Assembly: GCF_029893805.1 (NCBI RefSeq)
Contig: NZ_JARXYP010000002.1
Location: forward strand, 3,534,001-3,598,000
Reading direction: 5' to 3'
DNA: 64,000 nt
Origin: Streptomyces sp. SAI-135
GTDB taxonomy: Bacteria > Actinomycetota > Actinomycetes > Streptomycetales > Streptomycetaceae
Below, piece after piece: positions 15,432-23,361 of the stretch. Under the pieces are notes generated by a model that had not been told where the DNA came from, ran no database searches, and saw only the letters and a program-made list of their open reading frames with translations. Position 1 is the stretch's first letter. The number at the start of each line of letters is the position of its first letter. The translations under genes and the position numbers were made by a program.

Positions 15432-16871
15432 CTACGGACGCAGGGCGGGCTCGCGCTCCACGTCCCGTACGTCCAGCTTCCGGTCGAACTTCGCGAGCGG
15501 CTTGGCCTCGGTCACGGCCGTGGCGGACACGCCCGCCCAGGAGAGGATCCTGGCCGTGGCGAACGCCTTCTGGTCGGCGACCAGACCGGCGACGTTCGCC
15601 CCGTGGTTCATGCCGGGCGCGGTGAACACGTAGGCGTCCTTCGCCCCCTTGTCGACGCGGAACCGCTCCGCGCCCCACGGGTCGTTCTGGCCGTAGACGT
15701 ACAGCATGTGGTGGGCGTTGTGGCGCACCCAGGTGTCCACGTCCCGCATGGCGTACGGCTGGAACTTCGTCGGGATGCTGCGCGGGACGAAGTTGCGCGG
15801 CGGCTGGTAGCCGTAGCGGATGTACTTCTTCTCGATGTGCGGGAACTCGATCGTCGGCGCGCCGAGCTGGGTGGCGGCCTGGTAGTAGTACGGCGTGTAC
15901 GTGTCCAGGCCCTGGTCGGCGTAGGCGGCGAAGCCGGAGATCGTGTCGACGGAGTTCCAGATCTGGTCGTCGGTCGCGGTCTTCGCGTCCGGCGGGATCA
16001 GCTCGTCGTCACCGCAGTTGGCCAGCAGGTTGTACTGCCAGAAGCCCCAGACGTAGTCGAGTACGACGGCCTCGTACGCCTTGTCCAGGCTGCCGATGGT
16101 GGTGAAGGTGAGGCCCTCCGCCGCCGCGTAGTCGGCGTACTTCTTCTCCAGCGGCTCGCGCCGCACCAGGGCCTCGCGCTGCACCGCGTTCAGCCGGTCG
16201 CGGCACTCCTTGGTGCCGACGCTCGCGAAGAAGCGGTCGTAGGCGGAGTCCTCGTTGTTCACCACGTCGTTGGGGGCGACGTAGGCGACGACGCCGTCCA
16301 TGTCGCGCGGGTAGAAGCGCTCGTAGTAGGTGGCGGTCATGCCGCCCTTGGAGCCGCCGGTGGAGATCCAGTTCTTCGCGTAGATCTTCTTCAGCGCCTT
16401 GAAGATGCGGTGCTGGTCGCTGGCGGCCTGCCAGATGTCCAGCTTGCTCCAGTCGGCCGGGTCGGGCCTCGACGGCTTGAAGAAGCGGTACTCCATGGAG
16501 ACCTGGTTGCCGTCCACGATCTGGGTCGGCTCACTGCGGCGAGGCGTGGTGGAGACGTTGTAGCCGCCGGTGAAGAAGACCGTCGGCCGGCTCACGTCCT
16601 TGTGCAGCACGGTGATGCGCTGCTGGAACGTGCCCTTGGACGGGTGCCGGTGGTCGACCGGCTGGGTGTAGTTGAGCACGAAGAAGCGGTAACCGGTGTA
16701 CGGCTTCTCCTCGATCAGGCTCATCCCCGGGACGGCGAGGAGCTGATCCTTGATGTCGGTGGTGGCACCGGTGCCTTGGGCCTCCGGCTCGGCGGCGGTG
16801 GCCGCGCCTGCCGTGCCGACCGTGCCTATGAGCACGACCAGCGTGAGGAGCCATCTGAGCGCCTTGCGCAT
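15432..16871 (-). CDS. secreted S28-family tripeptidyl aminopeptidase
   Basis: A 479-residue secreted serine peptidase. The signal peptide (MRKALRWLLTLVVLIGTVG...) ends near AATA-AEP. The nucleophile elbow is STGGSKGGMTATYYERFYP; the acid is in YGQNDPWGAERF; the catalytic His is in APGMNHGANV. The fold and order match the Streptomyces PS-10/S28 family, which removes N-terminal tripeptides from exported proteins or peptides. It is monocistronic, with its start at ATG 16871. Confidence 0.85.
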   Translation of the reverse strand: MRKALRWLLTLVVLIGTVGTAGAATAAEPEAQGTGATTDIKDQLLAVPGMSLIEEKPYTGYRFFVLNYTQPVDHRHPSKGTFQQRITVLHKDVSRPTVFFTGGYNVSTTPRRSEPTQIVDGNQVSMEYRFFKPSRPDPADWSKLDIWQAASDQHRIFKALKKIYAKNWISTGGSKGGMTATYYERFYPRDMDGVVAYVAPNDVVNNEDSAYDRFFASVGTKECRDRLNAVQREALVRREPLEKKYADYAAAEGLTFTTIGSLDKAYEAVVLDYVWGFWQYNLLANCGDDELIPPDAKTATDDQIWNSVDTISGFAAYADQGLDTYTPYYYQAATQLGAPTIEFPHIEKKYIRYGYQPPRNFVPRSIPTKFQPYAMRDVDTWVRHNAHHMLYVYGQNDPWGAERFRVDKGAKDAYVFTAPGMNHGANVAGLVADQKAFATARILSWAGVSATAVTEAKPLAKFDRKLDVRDVEREPALRP

Positions 16872-16981
16872 GCACCCTCCCCTGTGAGTACAGATGTGCG
16901 CCGGACGCTAGCGGCGCAAGTGCGGTCCGCACCAGGGGAGATGGCGCCTCGATGGGGAAAACCCTGTGAGAAATCCGTGCC

Positions 16982-17371
16982 TCAGAGCCGGATCCAGCCG
17001 TCCGAGTCGTACTTGCCCCGGCCGACCTGGCCCTTCACCCACACCTTCCGCTGCCCGGCGTGCACGGTGACGGGTCCGGCGCGGTACTTGTACTTGTCGG
17101 CGTCCTCGACCGGCAGCAACCCGTACGCGCGCAGGTACACCTTCATGTACTGGCGGACCCCCGGACGCTTGGGCAGCGTGATCGCGCACACGTAACCGCG
17201 CCGCTTGTAGACCTCCACGGTGCCGGTGGAGAACGGGAACGACCTGACCTTGCGTCCCTCGCACGACGTGGCCGCGGCATGCGCGTGCCCCGGCGCGGCG
17301 ACCGCGAGCATGCCGGCCACCGCCGTCACGGCCAGCCCTTGCGCCAGCCGCCGTATCGCTCCACTCTTCAC
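16982..17371 (-). CDS. small secreted protein, unknown function
   Basis: 129 residues with a clear Sec signal (KSGAIRRLAQGLAVTAVAGMLAV..., cut near GHAHA-AAT). The mature part is basic with two Cys (ATSCEGRKVRSF and GYVCAITLPK) and ends KGQVGRGKYDSDGWIRL. GTG at 17371 follows GGGAGGG with correct spacing. No family recognised; possibly a small extracellular binding or inhibitor-like protein. Confidence 0.7.
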   Translation of the reverse strand: MKSGAIRRLAQGLAVTAVAGMLAVAAPGHAHAAATSCEGRKVRSFPFSTGTVEVYKRRGYVCAITLPKRPGVRQYMKVYLRAYGLLPVEDADKYKYRAGPVTVHAGQRKVWVKGQVGRGKYDSDGWIRL

Positions 17372-17497
17372 AGCCGTCCCTCCCGCAGCTCGGGCGTACA
17401 GGTGTACGGACGCACAACGTATGTCGGACGGTTGCACGACCGTCAACGAGACACCCCGACCACCGCGCCTACGCGCCACCCCGACAGCCGGATGTGC

Positions 17498-20400
17498 TCA
17501 CGCCGCCGCCCGCTCGTCCTCGCCCACGAACGTGCGCCACAGGTCGGCGTAACGGCCGTTGCGGGCGAGGAGTTCGTCGTGGGGGCCGTCCTCGACCACG
17601 CGGCCGTGGTCCATGACCACGACCCGGTCGGCTCGGGCCGCTGTGGTGAGGCGGTGGGCCACGACGAGGGTGGTGCGGCGGCCGGCGAGGCGGTCGGTGG
17701 CCTGGTTGACCTGGGCCTCGGTGGCCAGGTCCAGGGCTGCCGTGGCCTCGTCGAGGAGCAGGATGTCCGGGTCGACCAGTTCGGCGCGGGCCAGGGCGAT
17801 CAGCTGGCGCTGGCCCGCCGAGAGGTTGCGGCCGCGCTCGGCGACCTCGTGGAGGTAGCCGCCCTCCAGCGTGGCGATCATCTCGTGGGCGCCGACCGCG
17901 CGGGCCGCCGCCTCCACCTCGGCGTCGGTGGCGTCCGGGCGGCCGTAGGCGATGGCGTCCCGGATCGTGCCCTGGAAGAGGTACGCCTCCTGCGGCACCA
18001 CGCCGAGGCGGTGGCGGTAGGAGGTGAGGTCGAGGGAGCGCAGGTCGGTGCCGTCGACCGTGACCCGGCCGCCCGTCGGGTCGTAGAACCGGGCCACCAG
18101 CTTGACCAGGGTGGACTTGCCCGCGCCCGTCTCGCCGACGAACGCGACCGTCTGTCCGGCGGGGATCCGCAAGTCGATGCCGCCCAGCGCCTCTTCGTCG
18201 TCCCCGTACGCGAAGTGCACGCCCTCGAAGGCCACTTCGCCACGCAGGGAGAGGACCTCAAGGGGCTCCTCGGCCGCCTTCGTGGACGTCGGCTCCTGGA
18301 GCAGTTCCTGGATGCGGCCCAGGGACACGGTCGCCTGCTGGTAGCCGTCGAAGACCTGGGAGAGCTGCTGGACGGGGGCGAAGAACAGGTCGATGTAGAG
18401 GAGGTAGGCGACCAGGGCGCCGGTCGTCAGGGTCGCCGCGTCCACCCGCCCCGCGCCCGCGATCAGCACGGCGGCCGCGGCGACGGAGGACAGCAGCTGC
18501 ACGAAGGGGAAGTAGATCGAGATCAGCCACTGTCCCCGGATACGGGCCTGGCGGTAGCTGTCGCTGCGCTCCGAGAACCGCCGGCCGCCGTCGCCCTCGC
18601 GCCGGAACGCCTGCACGATCCTGAGCCCGGACACCGACTCCTGGAGGTCGGCGTTGACCACCGAGACGCGTTCCCGGGCGAGTTCGTACGCCTTCACGCT
18701 CGCCTTGCGGAAGAAGTACGTGGCGACGATCAGCGGCGGCAGCGTCGCGAACACGACCAGCGCGAGCTGTACGTCGATCACCAGCAGGGCGACCATGATC
18801 CCGAAGAAGGTGACGACCGAGACGAACGCGGTGACCAGGCCCGTCTGGAGGAAGGTCGACAGCGCGTCCACGTCCGTCGTCATCCTCGTCATGATCCGGC
18901 CCGTCAACTCCCGCTCGTAGTAGTCGAGTCCGAGCCGCTGGAGCTGGGCGAAGATCTTCAGGCGGAGGGAGTAGAGGACCCGTTCGCCGGTGCGCCCGGT
19001 CATGCGGGTCTCGCCGATCTGCGCGGCCCACTGGACGAGCACCGAGAGCAGGGCGAACAGCGTCGCCGTCCAGACCGCGGCCATGGCCATGCGTGAGACA
19101 CCGTCGTCGATGCCGTGCCGGATCATCACGGGCAGGAGCAGGCCCGTCCCGGCGTCCAGCGCGACCAGGCCCAGGCTGATCAGCAGCGGACGACCGAAGC
19201 CCCGCAGCAGCCGTCGCAGGCCGTACGACTCCTCCGACGTGACCGCGCGTGCCTCGTCGATGTCGGGGACGTCCGTCGCCGGGGGCAACGCGTCGACCTG
19301 GGCGAGCAGTTCGGGGGTGGCGGGGGTGCCGGCGAGGGCCGGATCCTTGCGCTCGCGGTCGCCGGTCCACAGCCGGGGCGTCACCCCGCGCTCGGCGTCG
19401 AACTCGGCGTCCAGCTCGTCGCGTACGGAGGTGTCCTCCTGCACGGCGACCGGCCGGGCGTGGCCCGGGGAGACACCGCCGAGGCCGTCGGGGTCGGTGA
19501 GCAGACGGCGGTAGAGGGCGGAGCGCTTCTCCAGCTCCTCGTGGGTGCCCACGTCGGCGAGGCGGCCGTGCTCCAGGACGGCGATGCGGTCGGCGAGGTT
19601 CAGGGTGGAGCGGCGGTGGGCGATCAGGAGGGTGGTGCGGCCCTCCATGACGTGCTTGAGGGCCTCGTGGATCTCGTGTTCGACCTGCGCGTCCACGGCG
19701 GAGGTCGCGTCGTCCAGGACGAGCAGCCGCGGGTCGGTGAGGATCGCGCGGGCGAGCGCGACGCGCTGGCGCTGGCCGCCGGAGAGGGTCAGGCCGTGCT
19801 CGCCGACCTTGGTGTCGTAGCCCTCGGGGAGCTCGGCGATGAAACGGTCCGCCTGGGCGGCGCGGGCGGCCTTCTCGATCTCCTCCTGGGTCGCGTCGGG
19901 ACGGCCGTAGGCGATGTTGGCCCGGACCGTGTCCGAGAAGAGGAAGGAGTCCTCGGGGACCAGGCCGATCGCGGCCCGCAGGGAGTCCAGGGTGAGCTCG
20001 CGGACGTCGTGGCCGCCGATGAGGACCGCGCCGTGGGTGACGTCGTAGAAGCGCGGCAGCAGGAGGGAGACCGTGGACTTGCCCGAGCCGGAGGATCCGA
20101 CGACCGCGAGGGTCTCACCGGGGCGGATCTCGACGGAGAGGCCGTCCAGGACCTTCCGGCCGTCCTCGTAGCCGAAGGAGACGTCGTCGAACTCCACCGT
20201 CGCGGGCGCGTCCGCGGGGAGCTCCTTGGTGCCGTCCTTCAGGTACGGCTCGGTGTCGATCAGCTCCAGGACGCGCTCGGTGCCCGCGCGGGCCTGCTGG
20301 CCGACCGTGAGGACCATCGCGAGCATGCGGACCGGGCCGACGAGCTGGGCGAGGTAGGTGGAGAAGGCGACGAAGGTGCCCAGCGTGATGTGGCCGCGGA

Positions 20401-21202
20401 CGGCGAGCCAGCCGCCGAGCGCCAGCATCGCGACCTGGCCGAGGGCGGGGACGGCCTGGAGGGCCGGGGTGTACTTCGCGTTGAAGCGGATCGTGCGCAG
20501 CCGGCCCGCGTACAGGCGCCGGCCGACCTCCCGGAGCTTCCCGGTCTCCTGGTCCTCCTGCCCGAAGCCCTTCACCACGCGGACGCCGCTGACGGCTCCG
20601 TCGACCACGCCGGCGACGGCGGCGGCCTGGGCCTGGGCGTACCAGGTGGCGGGGTGCAGCTTGGAGCGGGAGCGCCTGGCGATCCACCACAGGGCCGGGG
20701 CGACCGCGAGGGCGACCAGGGTGAGCGGGATCGACAGCCAGGCCATCACGACCAGGGAGATCACGAACAGGGCGAAGTTGCCGATCGTCATCGGCAGCAT
20801 GAAGAGCAGGCCCTGGATCAGCTGGAGGTCGCTGGTGGCCCGGCCGACGACCTGGCCCGTGGACAGTTCGTCCTGGCGGCGGCCGTCGAGGCGGGTGATC
20901 GTGCCGAACATCTCCGTGCGCAGGTCGTGCTGGACGTCCAGGGCGAGGCGGCCGCCGTAGTAGCGGCGGACGTAGGTGAGGACGTAGACGAGGACGGCGG
21001 CGGCGATCAGTGCGCCGGCCCAGGGGGCCATGTCCCGGGTGTGGTCGCCGATGACGTCGTCGATGATCACCTTGGTGATCAGGGGGACGACCGCCATGAC
21101 GGCCATGCCGCCGAGGGAGGAGCCGAGGGCGAGCACGACGTCCTTCGGATACCGCCAGGCGTATCCGGCCAGTCGTCGTGCCCATCCCCGTTGCGGTGTC
21201 AC
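17498..21202 (-). CDS. full-length ABC exporter with two fused TMD-NBD halves
   Basis: A 1234-residue protein with two complete ABC-exporter halves in one chain. Half 1 has about six membrane segments, Walker A GSSGSGKST (about residue 370) and signature LSGGQRQRVALARA (about 475). A linker of roughly 100 charged residues follows. Half 2 has another membrane domain, Walker A GETGAGKST (about 1018) and a slightly changed signature LSAGQRQLIALARA (about 1134). Streptomyces more often encodes such pairs as two adjacent genes. The LSAGQ variant hints that the two ATP sites differ. Likely a lipid or drug exporter; substrate unknown. GTG start with GGAGGG upstream. Confidence 0.9.
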   Translation of the reverse strand: MTPQRGWARRLAGYAWRYPKDVVLALGSSLGGMAVMAVVPLITKVIIDDVIGDHTRDMAPWAGALIAAAVLVYVLTYVRRYYGGRLALDVQHDLRTEMFGTITRLDGRRQDELSTGQVVGRATSDLQLIQGLLFMLPMTIGNFALFVISLVVMAWLSIPLTLVALAVAPALWWIARRSRSKLHPATWYAQAQAAAVAGVVDGAVSGVRVVKGFGQEDQETGKLREVGRRLYAGRLRTIRFNAKYTPALQAVPALGQVAMLALGGWLAVRGHITLGTFVAFSTYLAQLVGPVRMLAMVLTVGQQARAGTERVLELIDTEPYLKDGTKELPADAPATVEFDDVSFGYEDGRKVLDGLSVEIRPGETLAVVGSSGSGKSTVSLLLPRFYDVTHGAVLIGGHDVRELTLDSLRAAIGLVPEDSFLFSDTVRANIAYGRPDATQEEIEKAARAAQADRFIAELPEGYDTKVGEHGLTLSGGQRQRVALARAILTDPRLLVLDDATSAVDAQVEHEIHEALKHVMEGRTTLLIAHRRSTLNLADRIAVLEHGRLADVGTHEELEKRSALYRRLLTDPDGLGGVSPGHARPVAVQEDTSVRDELDAEFDAERGVTPRLWTGDRERKDPALAGTPATPELLAQVDALPPATDVPDIDEARAVTSEESYGLRRLLRGFGRPLLISLGLVALDAGTGLLLPVMIRHGIDDGVSRMAMAAVWTATLFALLSVLVQWAAQIGETRMTGRTGERVLYSLRLKIFAQLQRLGLDYYERELTGRIMTRMTTDVDALSTFLQTGLVTAFVSVVTFFGIMVALLVIDVQLALVVFATLPPLIVATYFFRKASVKAYELARERVSVVNADLQESVSGLRIVQAFRREGDGGRRFSERSDSYRQARIRGQWLISIYFPFVQLLSSVAAAAVLIAGAGRVDAATLTTGALVAYLLYIDLFFAPVQQLSQVFDGYQQATVSLGRIQELLQEPTSTKAAEEPLEVLSLRGEVAFEGVHFAYGDDEEALGGIDLRIPAGQTVAFVGETGAGKSTLVKLVARFYDPTGGRVTVDGTDLRSLDLTSYRHRLGVVPQEAYLFQGTIRDAIAYGRPDATDAEVEAAARAVGAHEMIATLEGGYLHEVAERGRNLSAGQRQLIALARAELVDPDILLLDEATAALDLATEAQVNQATDRLAGRRTTLVVAHRLTTAARADRVVVMDHGRVVEDGPHDELLARNGRYADLWRTFVGEDERAAA

Positions 21203-21296
21203 GCGGGTGCCCTCCGGTTCGTTCGTCGACCTGATCTACCGGAAGGCACCAACGCGGACGGAAGCGGATTTCATCCCTCCGCAACAGTTCCCGGGT

Positions 21297-22322
21297 TCAG
21301 ACCCGGACCCTCAGGTGGTAGAAGCGGGTCGTCTGCACCGCGTTCTGGTTGTCGTCGCTGACCAGCAGGACCTTCAGACGGCCGCCCTGGTCCCGGCCCC
21401 TGACCACCATGCCCTCGATGTTGTCGAGGAGCGGGTTCGGCTGGGGCTGCCGGGCCGTCGCGCCCAGGGTCGGGCAGCTCGCGATGTCCGTGAGCAGGGT
21501 CTTTCCGATCAGGCGTACGTCCGCCTGGCCCGTGAGGGTCTCCACGCCGCTGGTGTCCGTGGCGTGGCGGGGGTCGGCCAGATAGAGGCGGACCGTGTTG
21601 CCGACGCCCGAGGTGAAGCCGCGCTCCAGGACGAGGAGGCGGCCGTCGGGGAGGGCCTGGACCTCGGGGACGCCGAGGAAGGCGGCGTCGGTGCGGTAGG
21701 CGTACTGCGCGGCGGGCTCCCAGGTCTTTCCGTGCCGCGTCCAGGTCTGGAAGCGGACGGTCCCGGCCGTGTCGCCGGAGAGCGCGTACTCCAGGGAGGC
21801 GAGCAGGGTGCGGCCGCCGTGCAGGAGGGTCAGGCCCTCGAAGGTCTGGTTGGAGGTGGCGCGGCCGGCCGGGGCGACCTGGAGGGAGGCCGGGACGGGG
21901 AGCCGGTCGAGGATCCTGCCGTCGGTGCTGTAGCGGCGGATCGACGGTTCGGTCTCGGAGGTGATCAGCCGGGTGCCGTCCCGGTCGATCACCAGCCCCT
22001 CGGAGTCCAGCGCGGCACCGTTCTCGTCGGCGAGCGGGACGGCCTTCCTCGGCGCGAGGGTCCTCGCGTCCAGGCCGAAGAGGGCGGAGCGGTCGGAGAG
22101 GGCGGCGAGGGAGCCGTCCCGGTCCACCGCGAGCGCGGAGAGGTTGCCGACGAAGGTGCCGTCGTACGTCGTCTTGTCGAGCGCGTCGGAAAAGCGGTCG
22201 AGGGAGACGGACGGGGAGCAGGCGTGGCTCACCGGGGCCGAGGCGACGGCGGGCCCCGCCGTCAGGCAGGTCGCCGCCGCCAGGGCCGCGGTGGTGGTCG
22301 CGAGTACGGTTCTCAGCTGCAT
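21297..22322 (-). CDS. secreted phytase-like esterase-domain protein
   Basis: A 341-residue secreted protein. The signal peptide MQLRTVLATTTAALAAATCL ends near GPAVA-SAP. The mature part resembles the esterase-like/phytase-like beta-propeller domain: LSALAVDRDGSLAALSDRS, DSEGLVIDRDGTRLITSE, FEGLTLLHGGRTL, VPEVQALPDGRLLVLERGF and NIEGMVVRGRDQGGRLKVLLVSDDN. The Asp/Glu-rich repeats fit calcium-dependent phosphoester cleavage, but activity is unproven for most members. It lies 94 bases before the ABC exporter start as read on the plus strand. Confidence 0.82.
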   Translation of the reverse strand: MQLRTVLATTTAALAAATCLTAGPAVASAPVSHACSPSVSLDRFSDALDKTTYDGTFVGNLSALAVDRDGSLAALSDRSALFGLDARTLAPRKAVPLADENGAALDSEGLVIDRDGTRLITSETEPSIRRYSTDGRILDRLPVPASLQVAPAGRATSNQTFEGLTLLHGGRTLLASLEYALSGDTAGTVRFQTWTRHGKTWEPAAQYAYRTDAAFLGVPEVQALPDGRLLVLERGFTSGVGNTVRLYLADPRHATDTSGVETLTGQADVRLIGKTLLTDIASCPTLGATARQPQPNPLLDNIEGMVVRGRDQGGRLKVLLVSDDNQNAVQTTRFYHLRVRV

Positions 22323-22375
22323 GCGCGTCACCGTAGGACGGGCCGGTGACGCGCGGGAGTCCGGCAGGCGTCGGC

Positions 22376-23218
22376 TCAGCTCGCCGCGAGGTCTTTGTGG
22401 ATGGCCTTGGCGACGCCCTGGATCGTGGTGATGCCGTAGTTCATGGTGCTGTTGCCGTGGGTGAGCACCGTGATCATGTAGTCGTGGCCGCCGCCCGTGA
22501 AGGTGCCGACGCTGTGCACCCGCCAGCCGTGGGTGGACCGCTGCAACCAGCCGTTCTTGACGTGCCAGGAGACCCCGGACGGGCGGCCGTACGGTGTGCC
22601 CCAGCGCTGCGAGGAGATGACCTGCCCCATCAACTTCAGGATGTAGGCCCGCGAGTTGTCGCTGAGGACCGTGTTCTTCGCGGTGATCAGCTTGAGCAGT
22701 TTCTGCTCGTCCGTGACGGTGATCTGGGTCAGGCCCCAGTAGCCGTTGGCTCCCGGCTTGGTCTGGGTCATGCCGGCCGCGGAGAGGAAGCCCTTGATCT
22801 TGGTCAGCCCCAGCTGCCGCCACAGCTTGCTGGTCGCGTCGTTGTCCGACTTGGTGATCATGGCCTTGGTGAGCGTGACCTCACGGTCGGTCAGATACCG
22901 GTTGTGCTTCTTGGCGTCCCACAGCAGCGTGGCGAGGACGGTCACCTTGACCACGCTCGCCGAGTCGTAGGCGGTGGAGGGGCGCAGGGTGCAGGTGGTC
23001 CTGGTCGTACGGTCGTAGAGGCCGACGGCGATCGTGCCCGAGCGGCCGGAGACGGCGGACGTGATGTCCCGCTTGAGTTTGTCGGCGAGGCCCGCCCTGG
23101 CGGACGTGCAGCTGACGGTCGGTGCGGCCGCCGCGGCAGCCGGAGTCGCGGCGGCGACGCAGGCGGCCAGCGCACCGGCCGCGATCCATTTCGTGTGCCT
23201 GAATATCCCCCGTGTCAT
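22376..23218 (-). CDS. secreted class A beta-lactamase-like serine hydrolase
   Basis: 280 residues with a signal peptide (MTRGIFRHTKWIAAGALAAC..., cut near AAAA-APT). The active-site SxxK is in DSASVVKVTVLATLL, the SDN motif in ITKSDNDATSKL, and WHVKNGWL stands where beta-lactamases have KTG. The Thr-to-Asn change in that last motif makes true penicillinase activity doubtful. A DD-peptidase-like or other cell-wall role is possible. It is divergent from the GT39 gene and close behind the phytase-like gene. Confidence 0.8.
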   Translation of the reverse strand: MTRGIFRHTKWIAAGALAACVAAATPAAAAAAPTVSCTSARAGLADKLKRDITSAVSGRSGTIAVGLYDRTTRTTCTLRPSTAYDSASVVKVTVLATLLWDAKKHNRYLTDREVTLTKAMITKSDNDATSKLWRQLGLTKIKGFLSAAGMTQTKPGANGYWGLTQITVTDEQKLLKLITAKNTVLSDNSRAYILKLMGQVISSQRWGTPYGRPSGVSWHVKNGWLQRSTHGWRVHSVGTFTGGGHDYMITVLTHGNSTMNYGITTIQGVAKAIHKDLAAS

Positions 23219-23361
23219 GCCCAGTTGACTCTCGGCACCGGGTGAATGGTTGTACGCATGGGGAATAGTTGTGCGATGTGTTACCCCGCCCTGTGCGATT
23301 TCACAGGAAAGCGCCAGGTGCACCACAGCCCTCACCCAAACCCCCTCCGCACGATGCCCGG

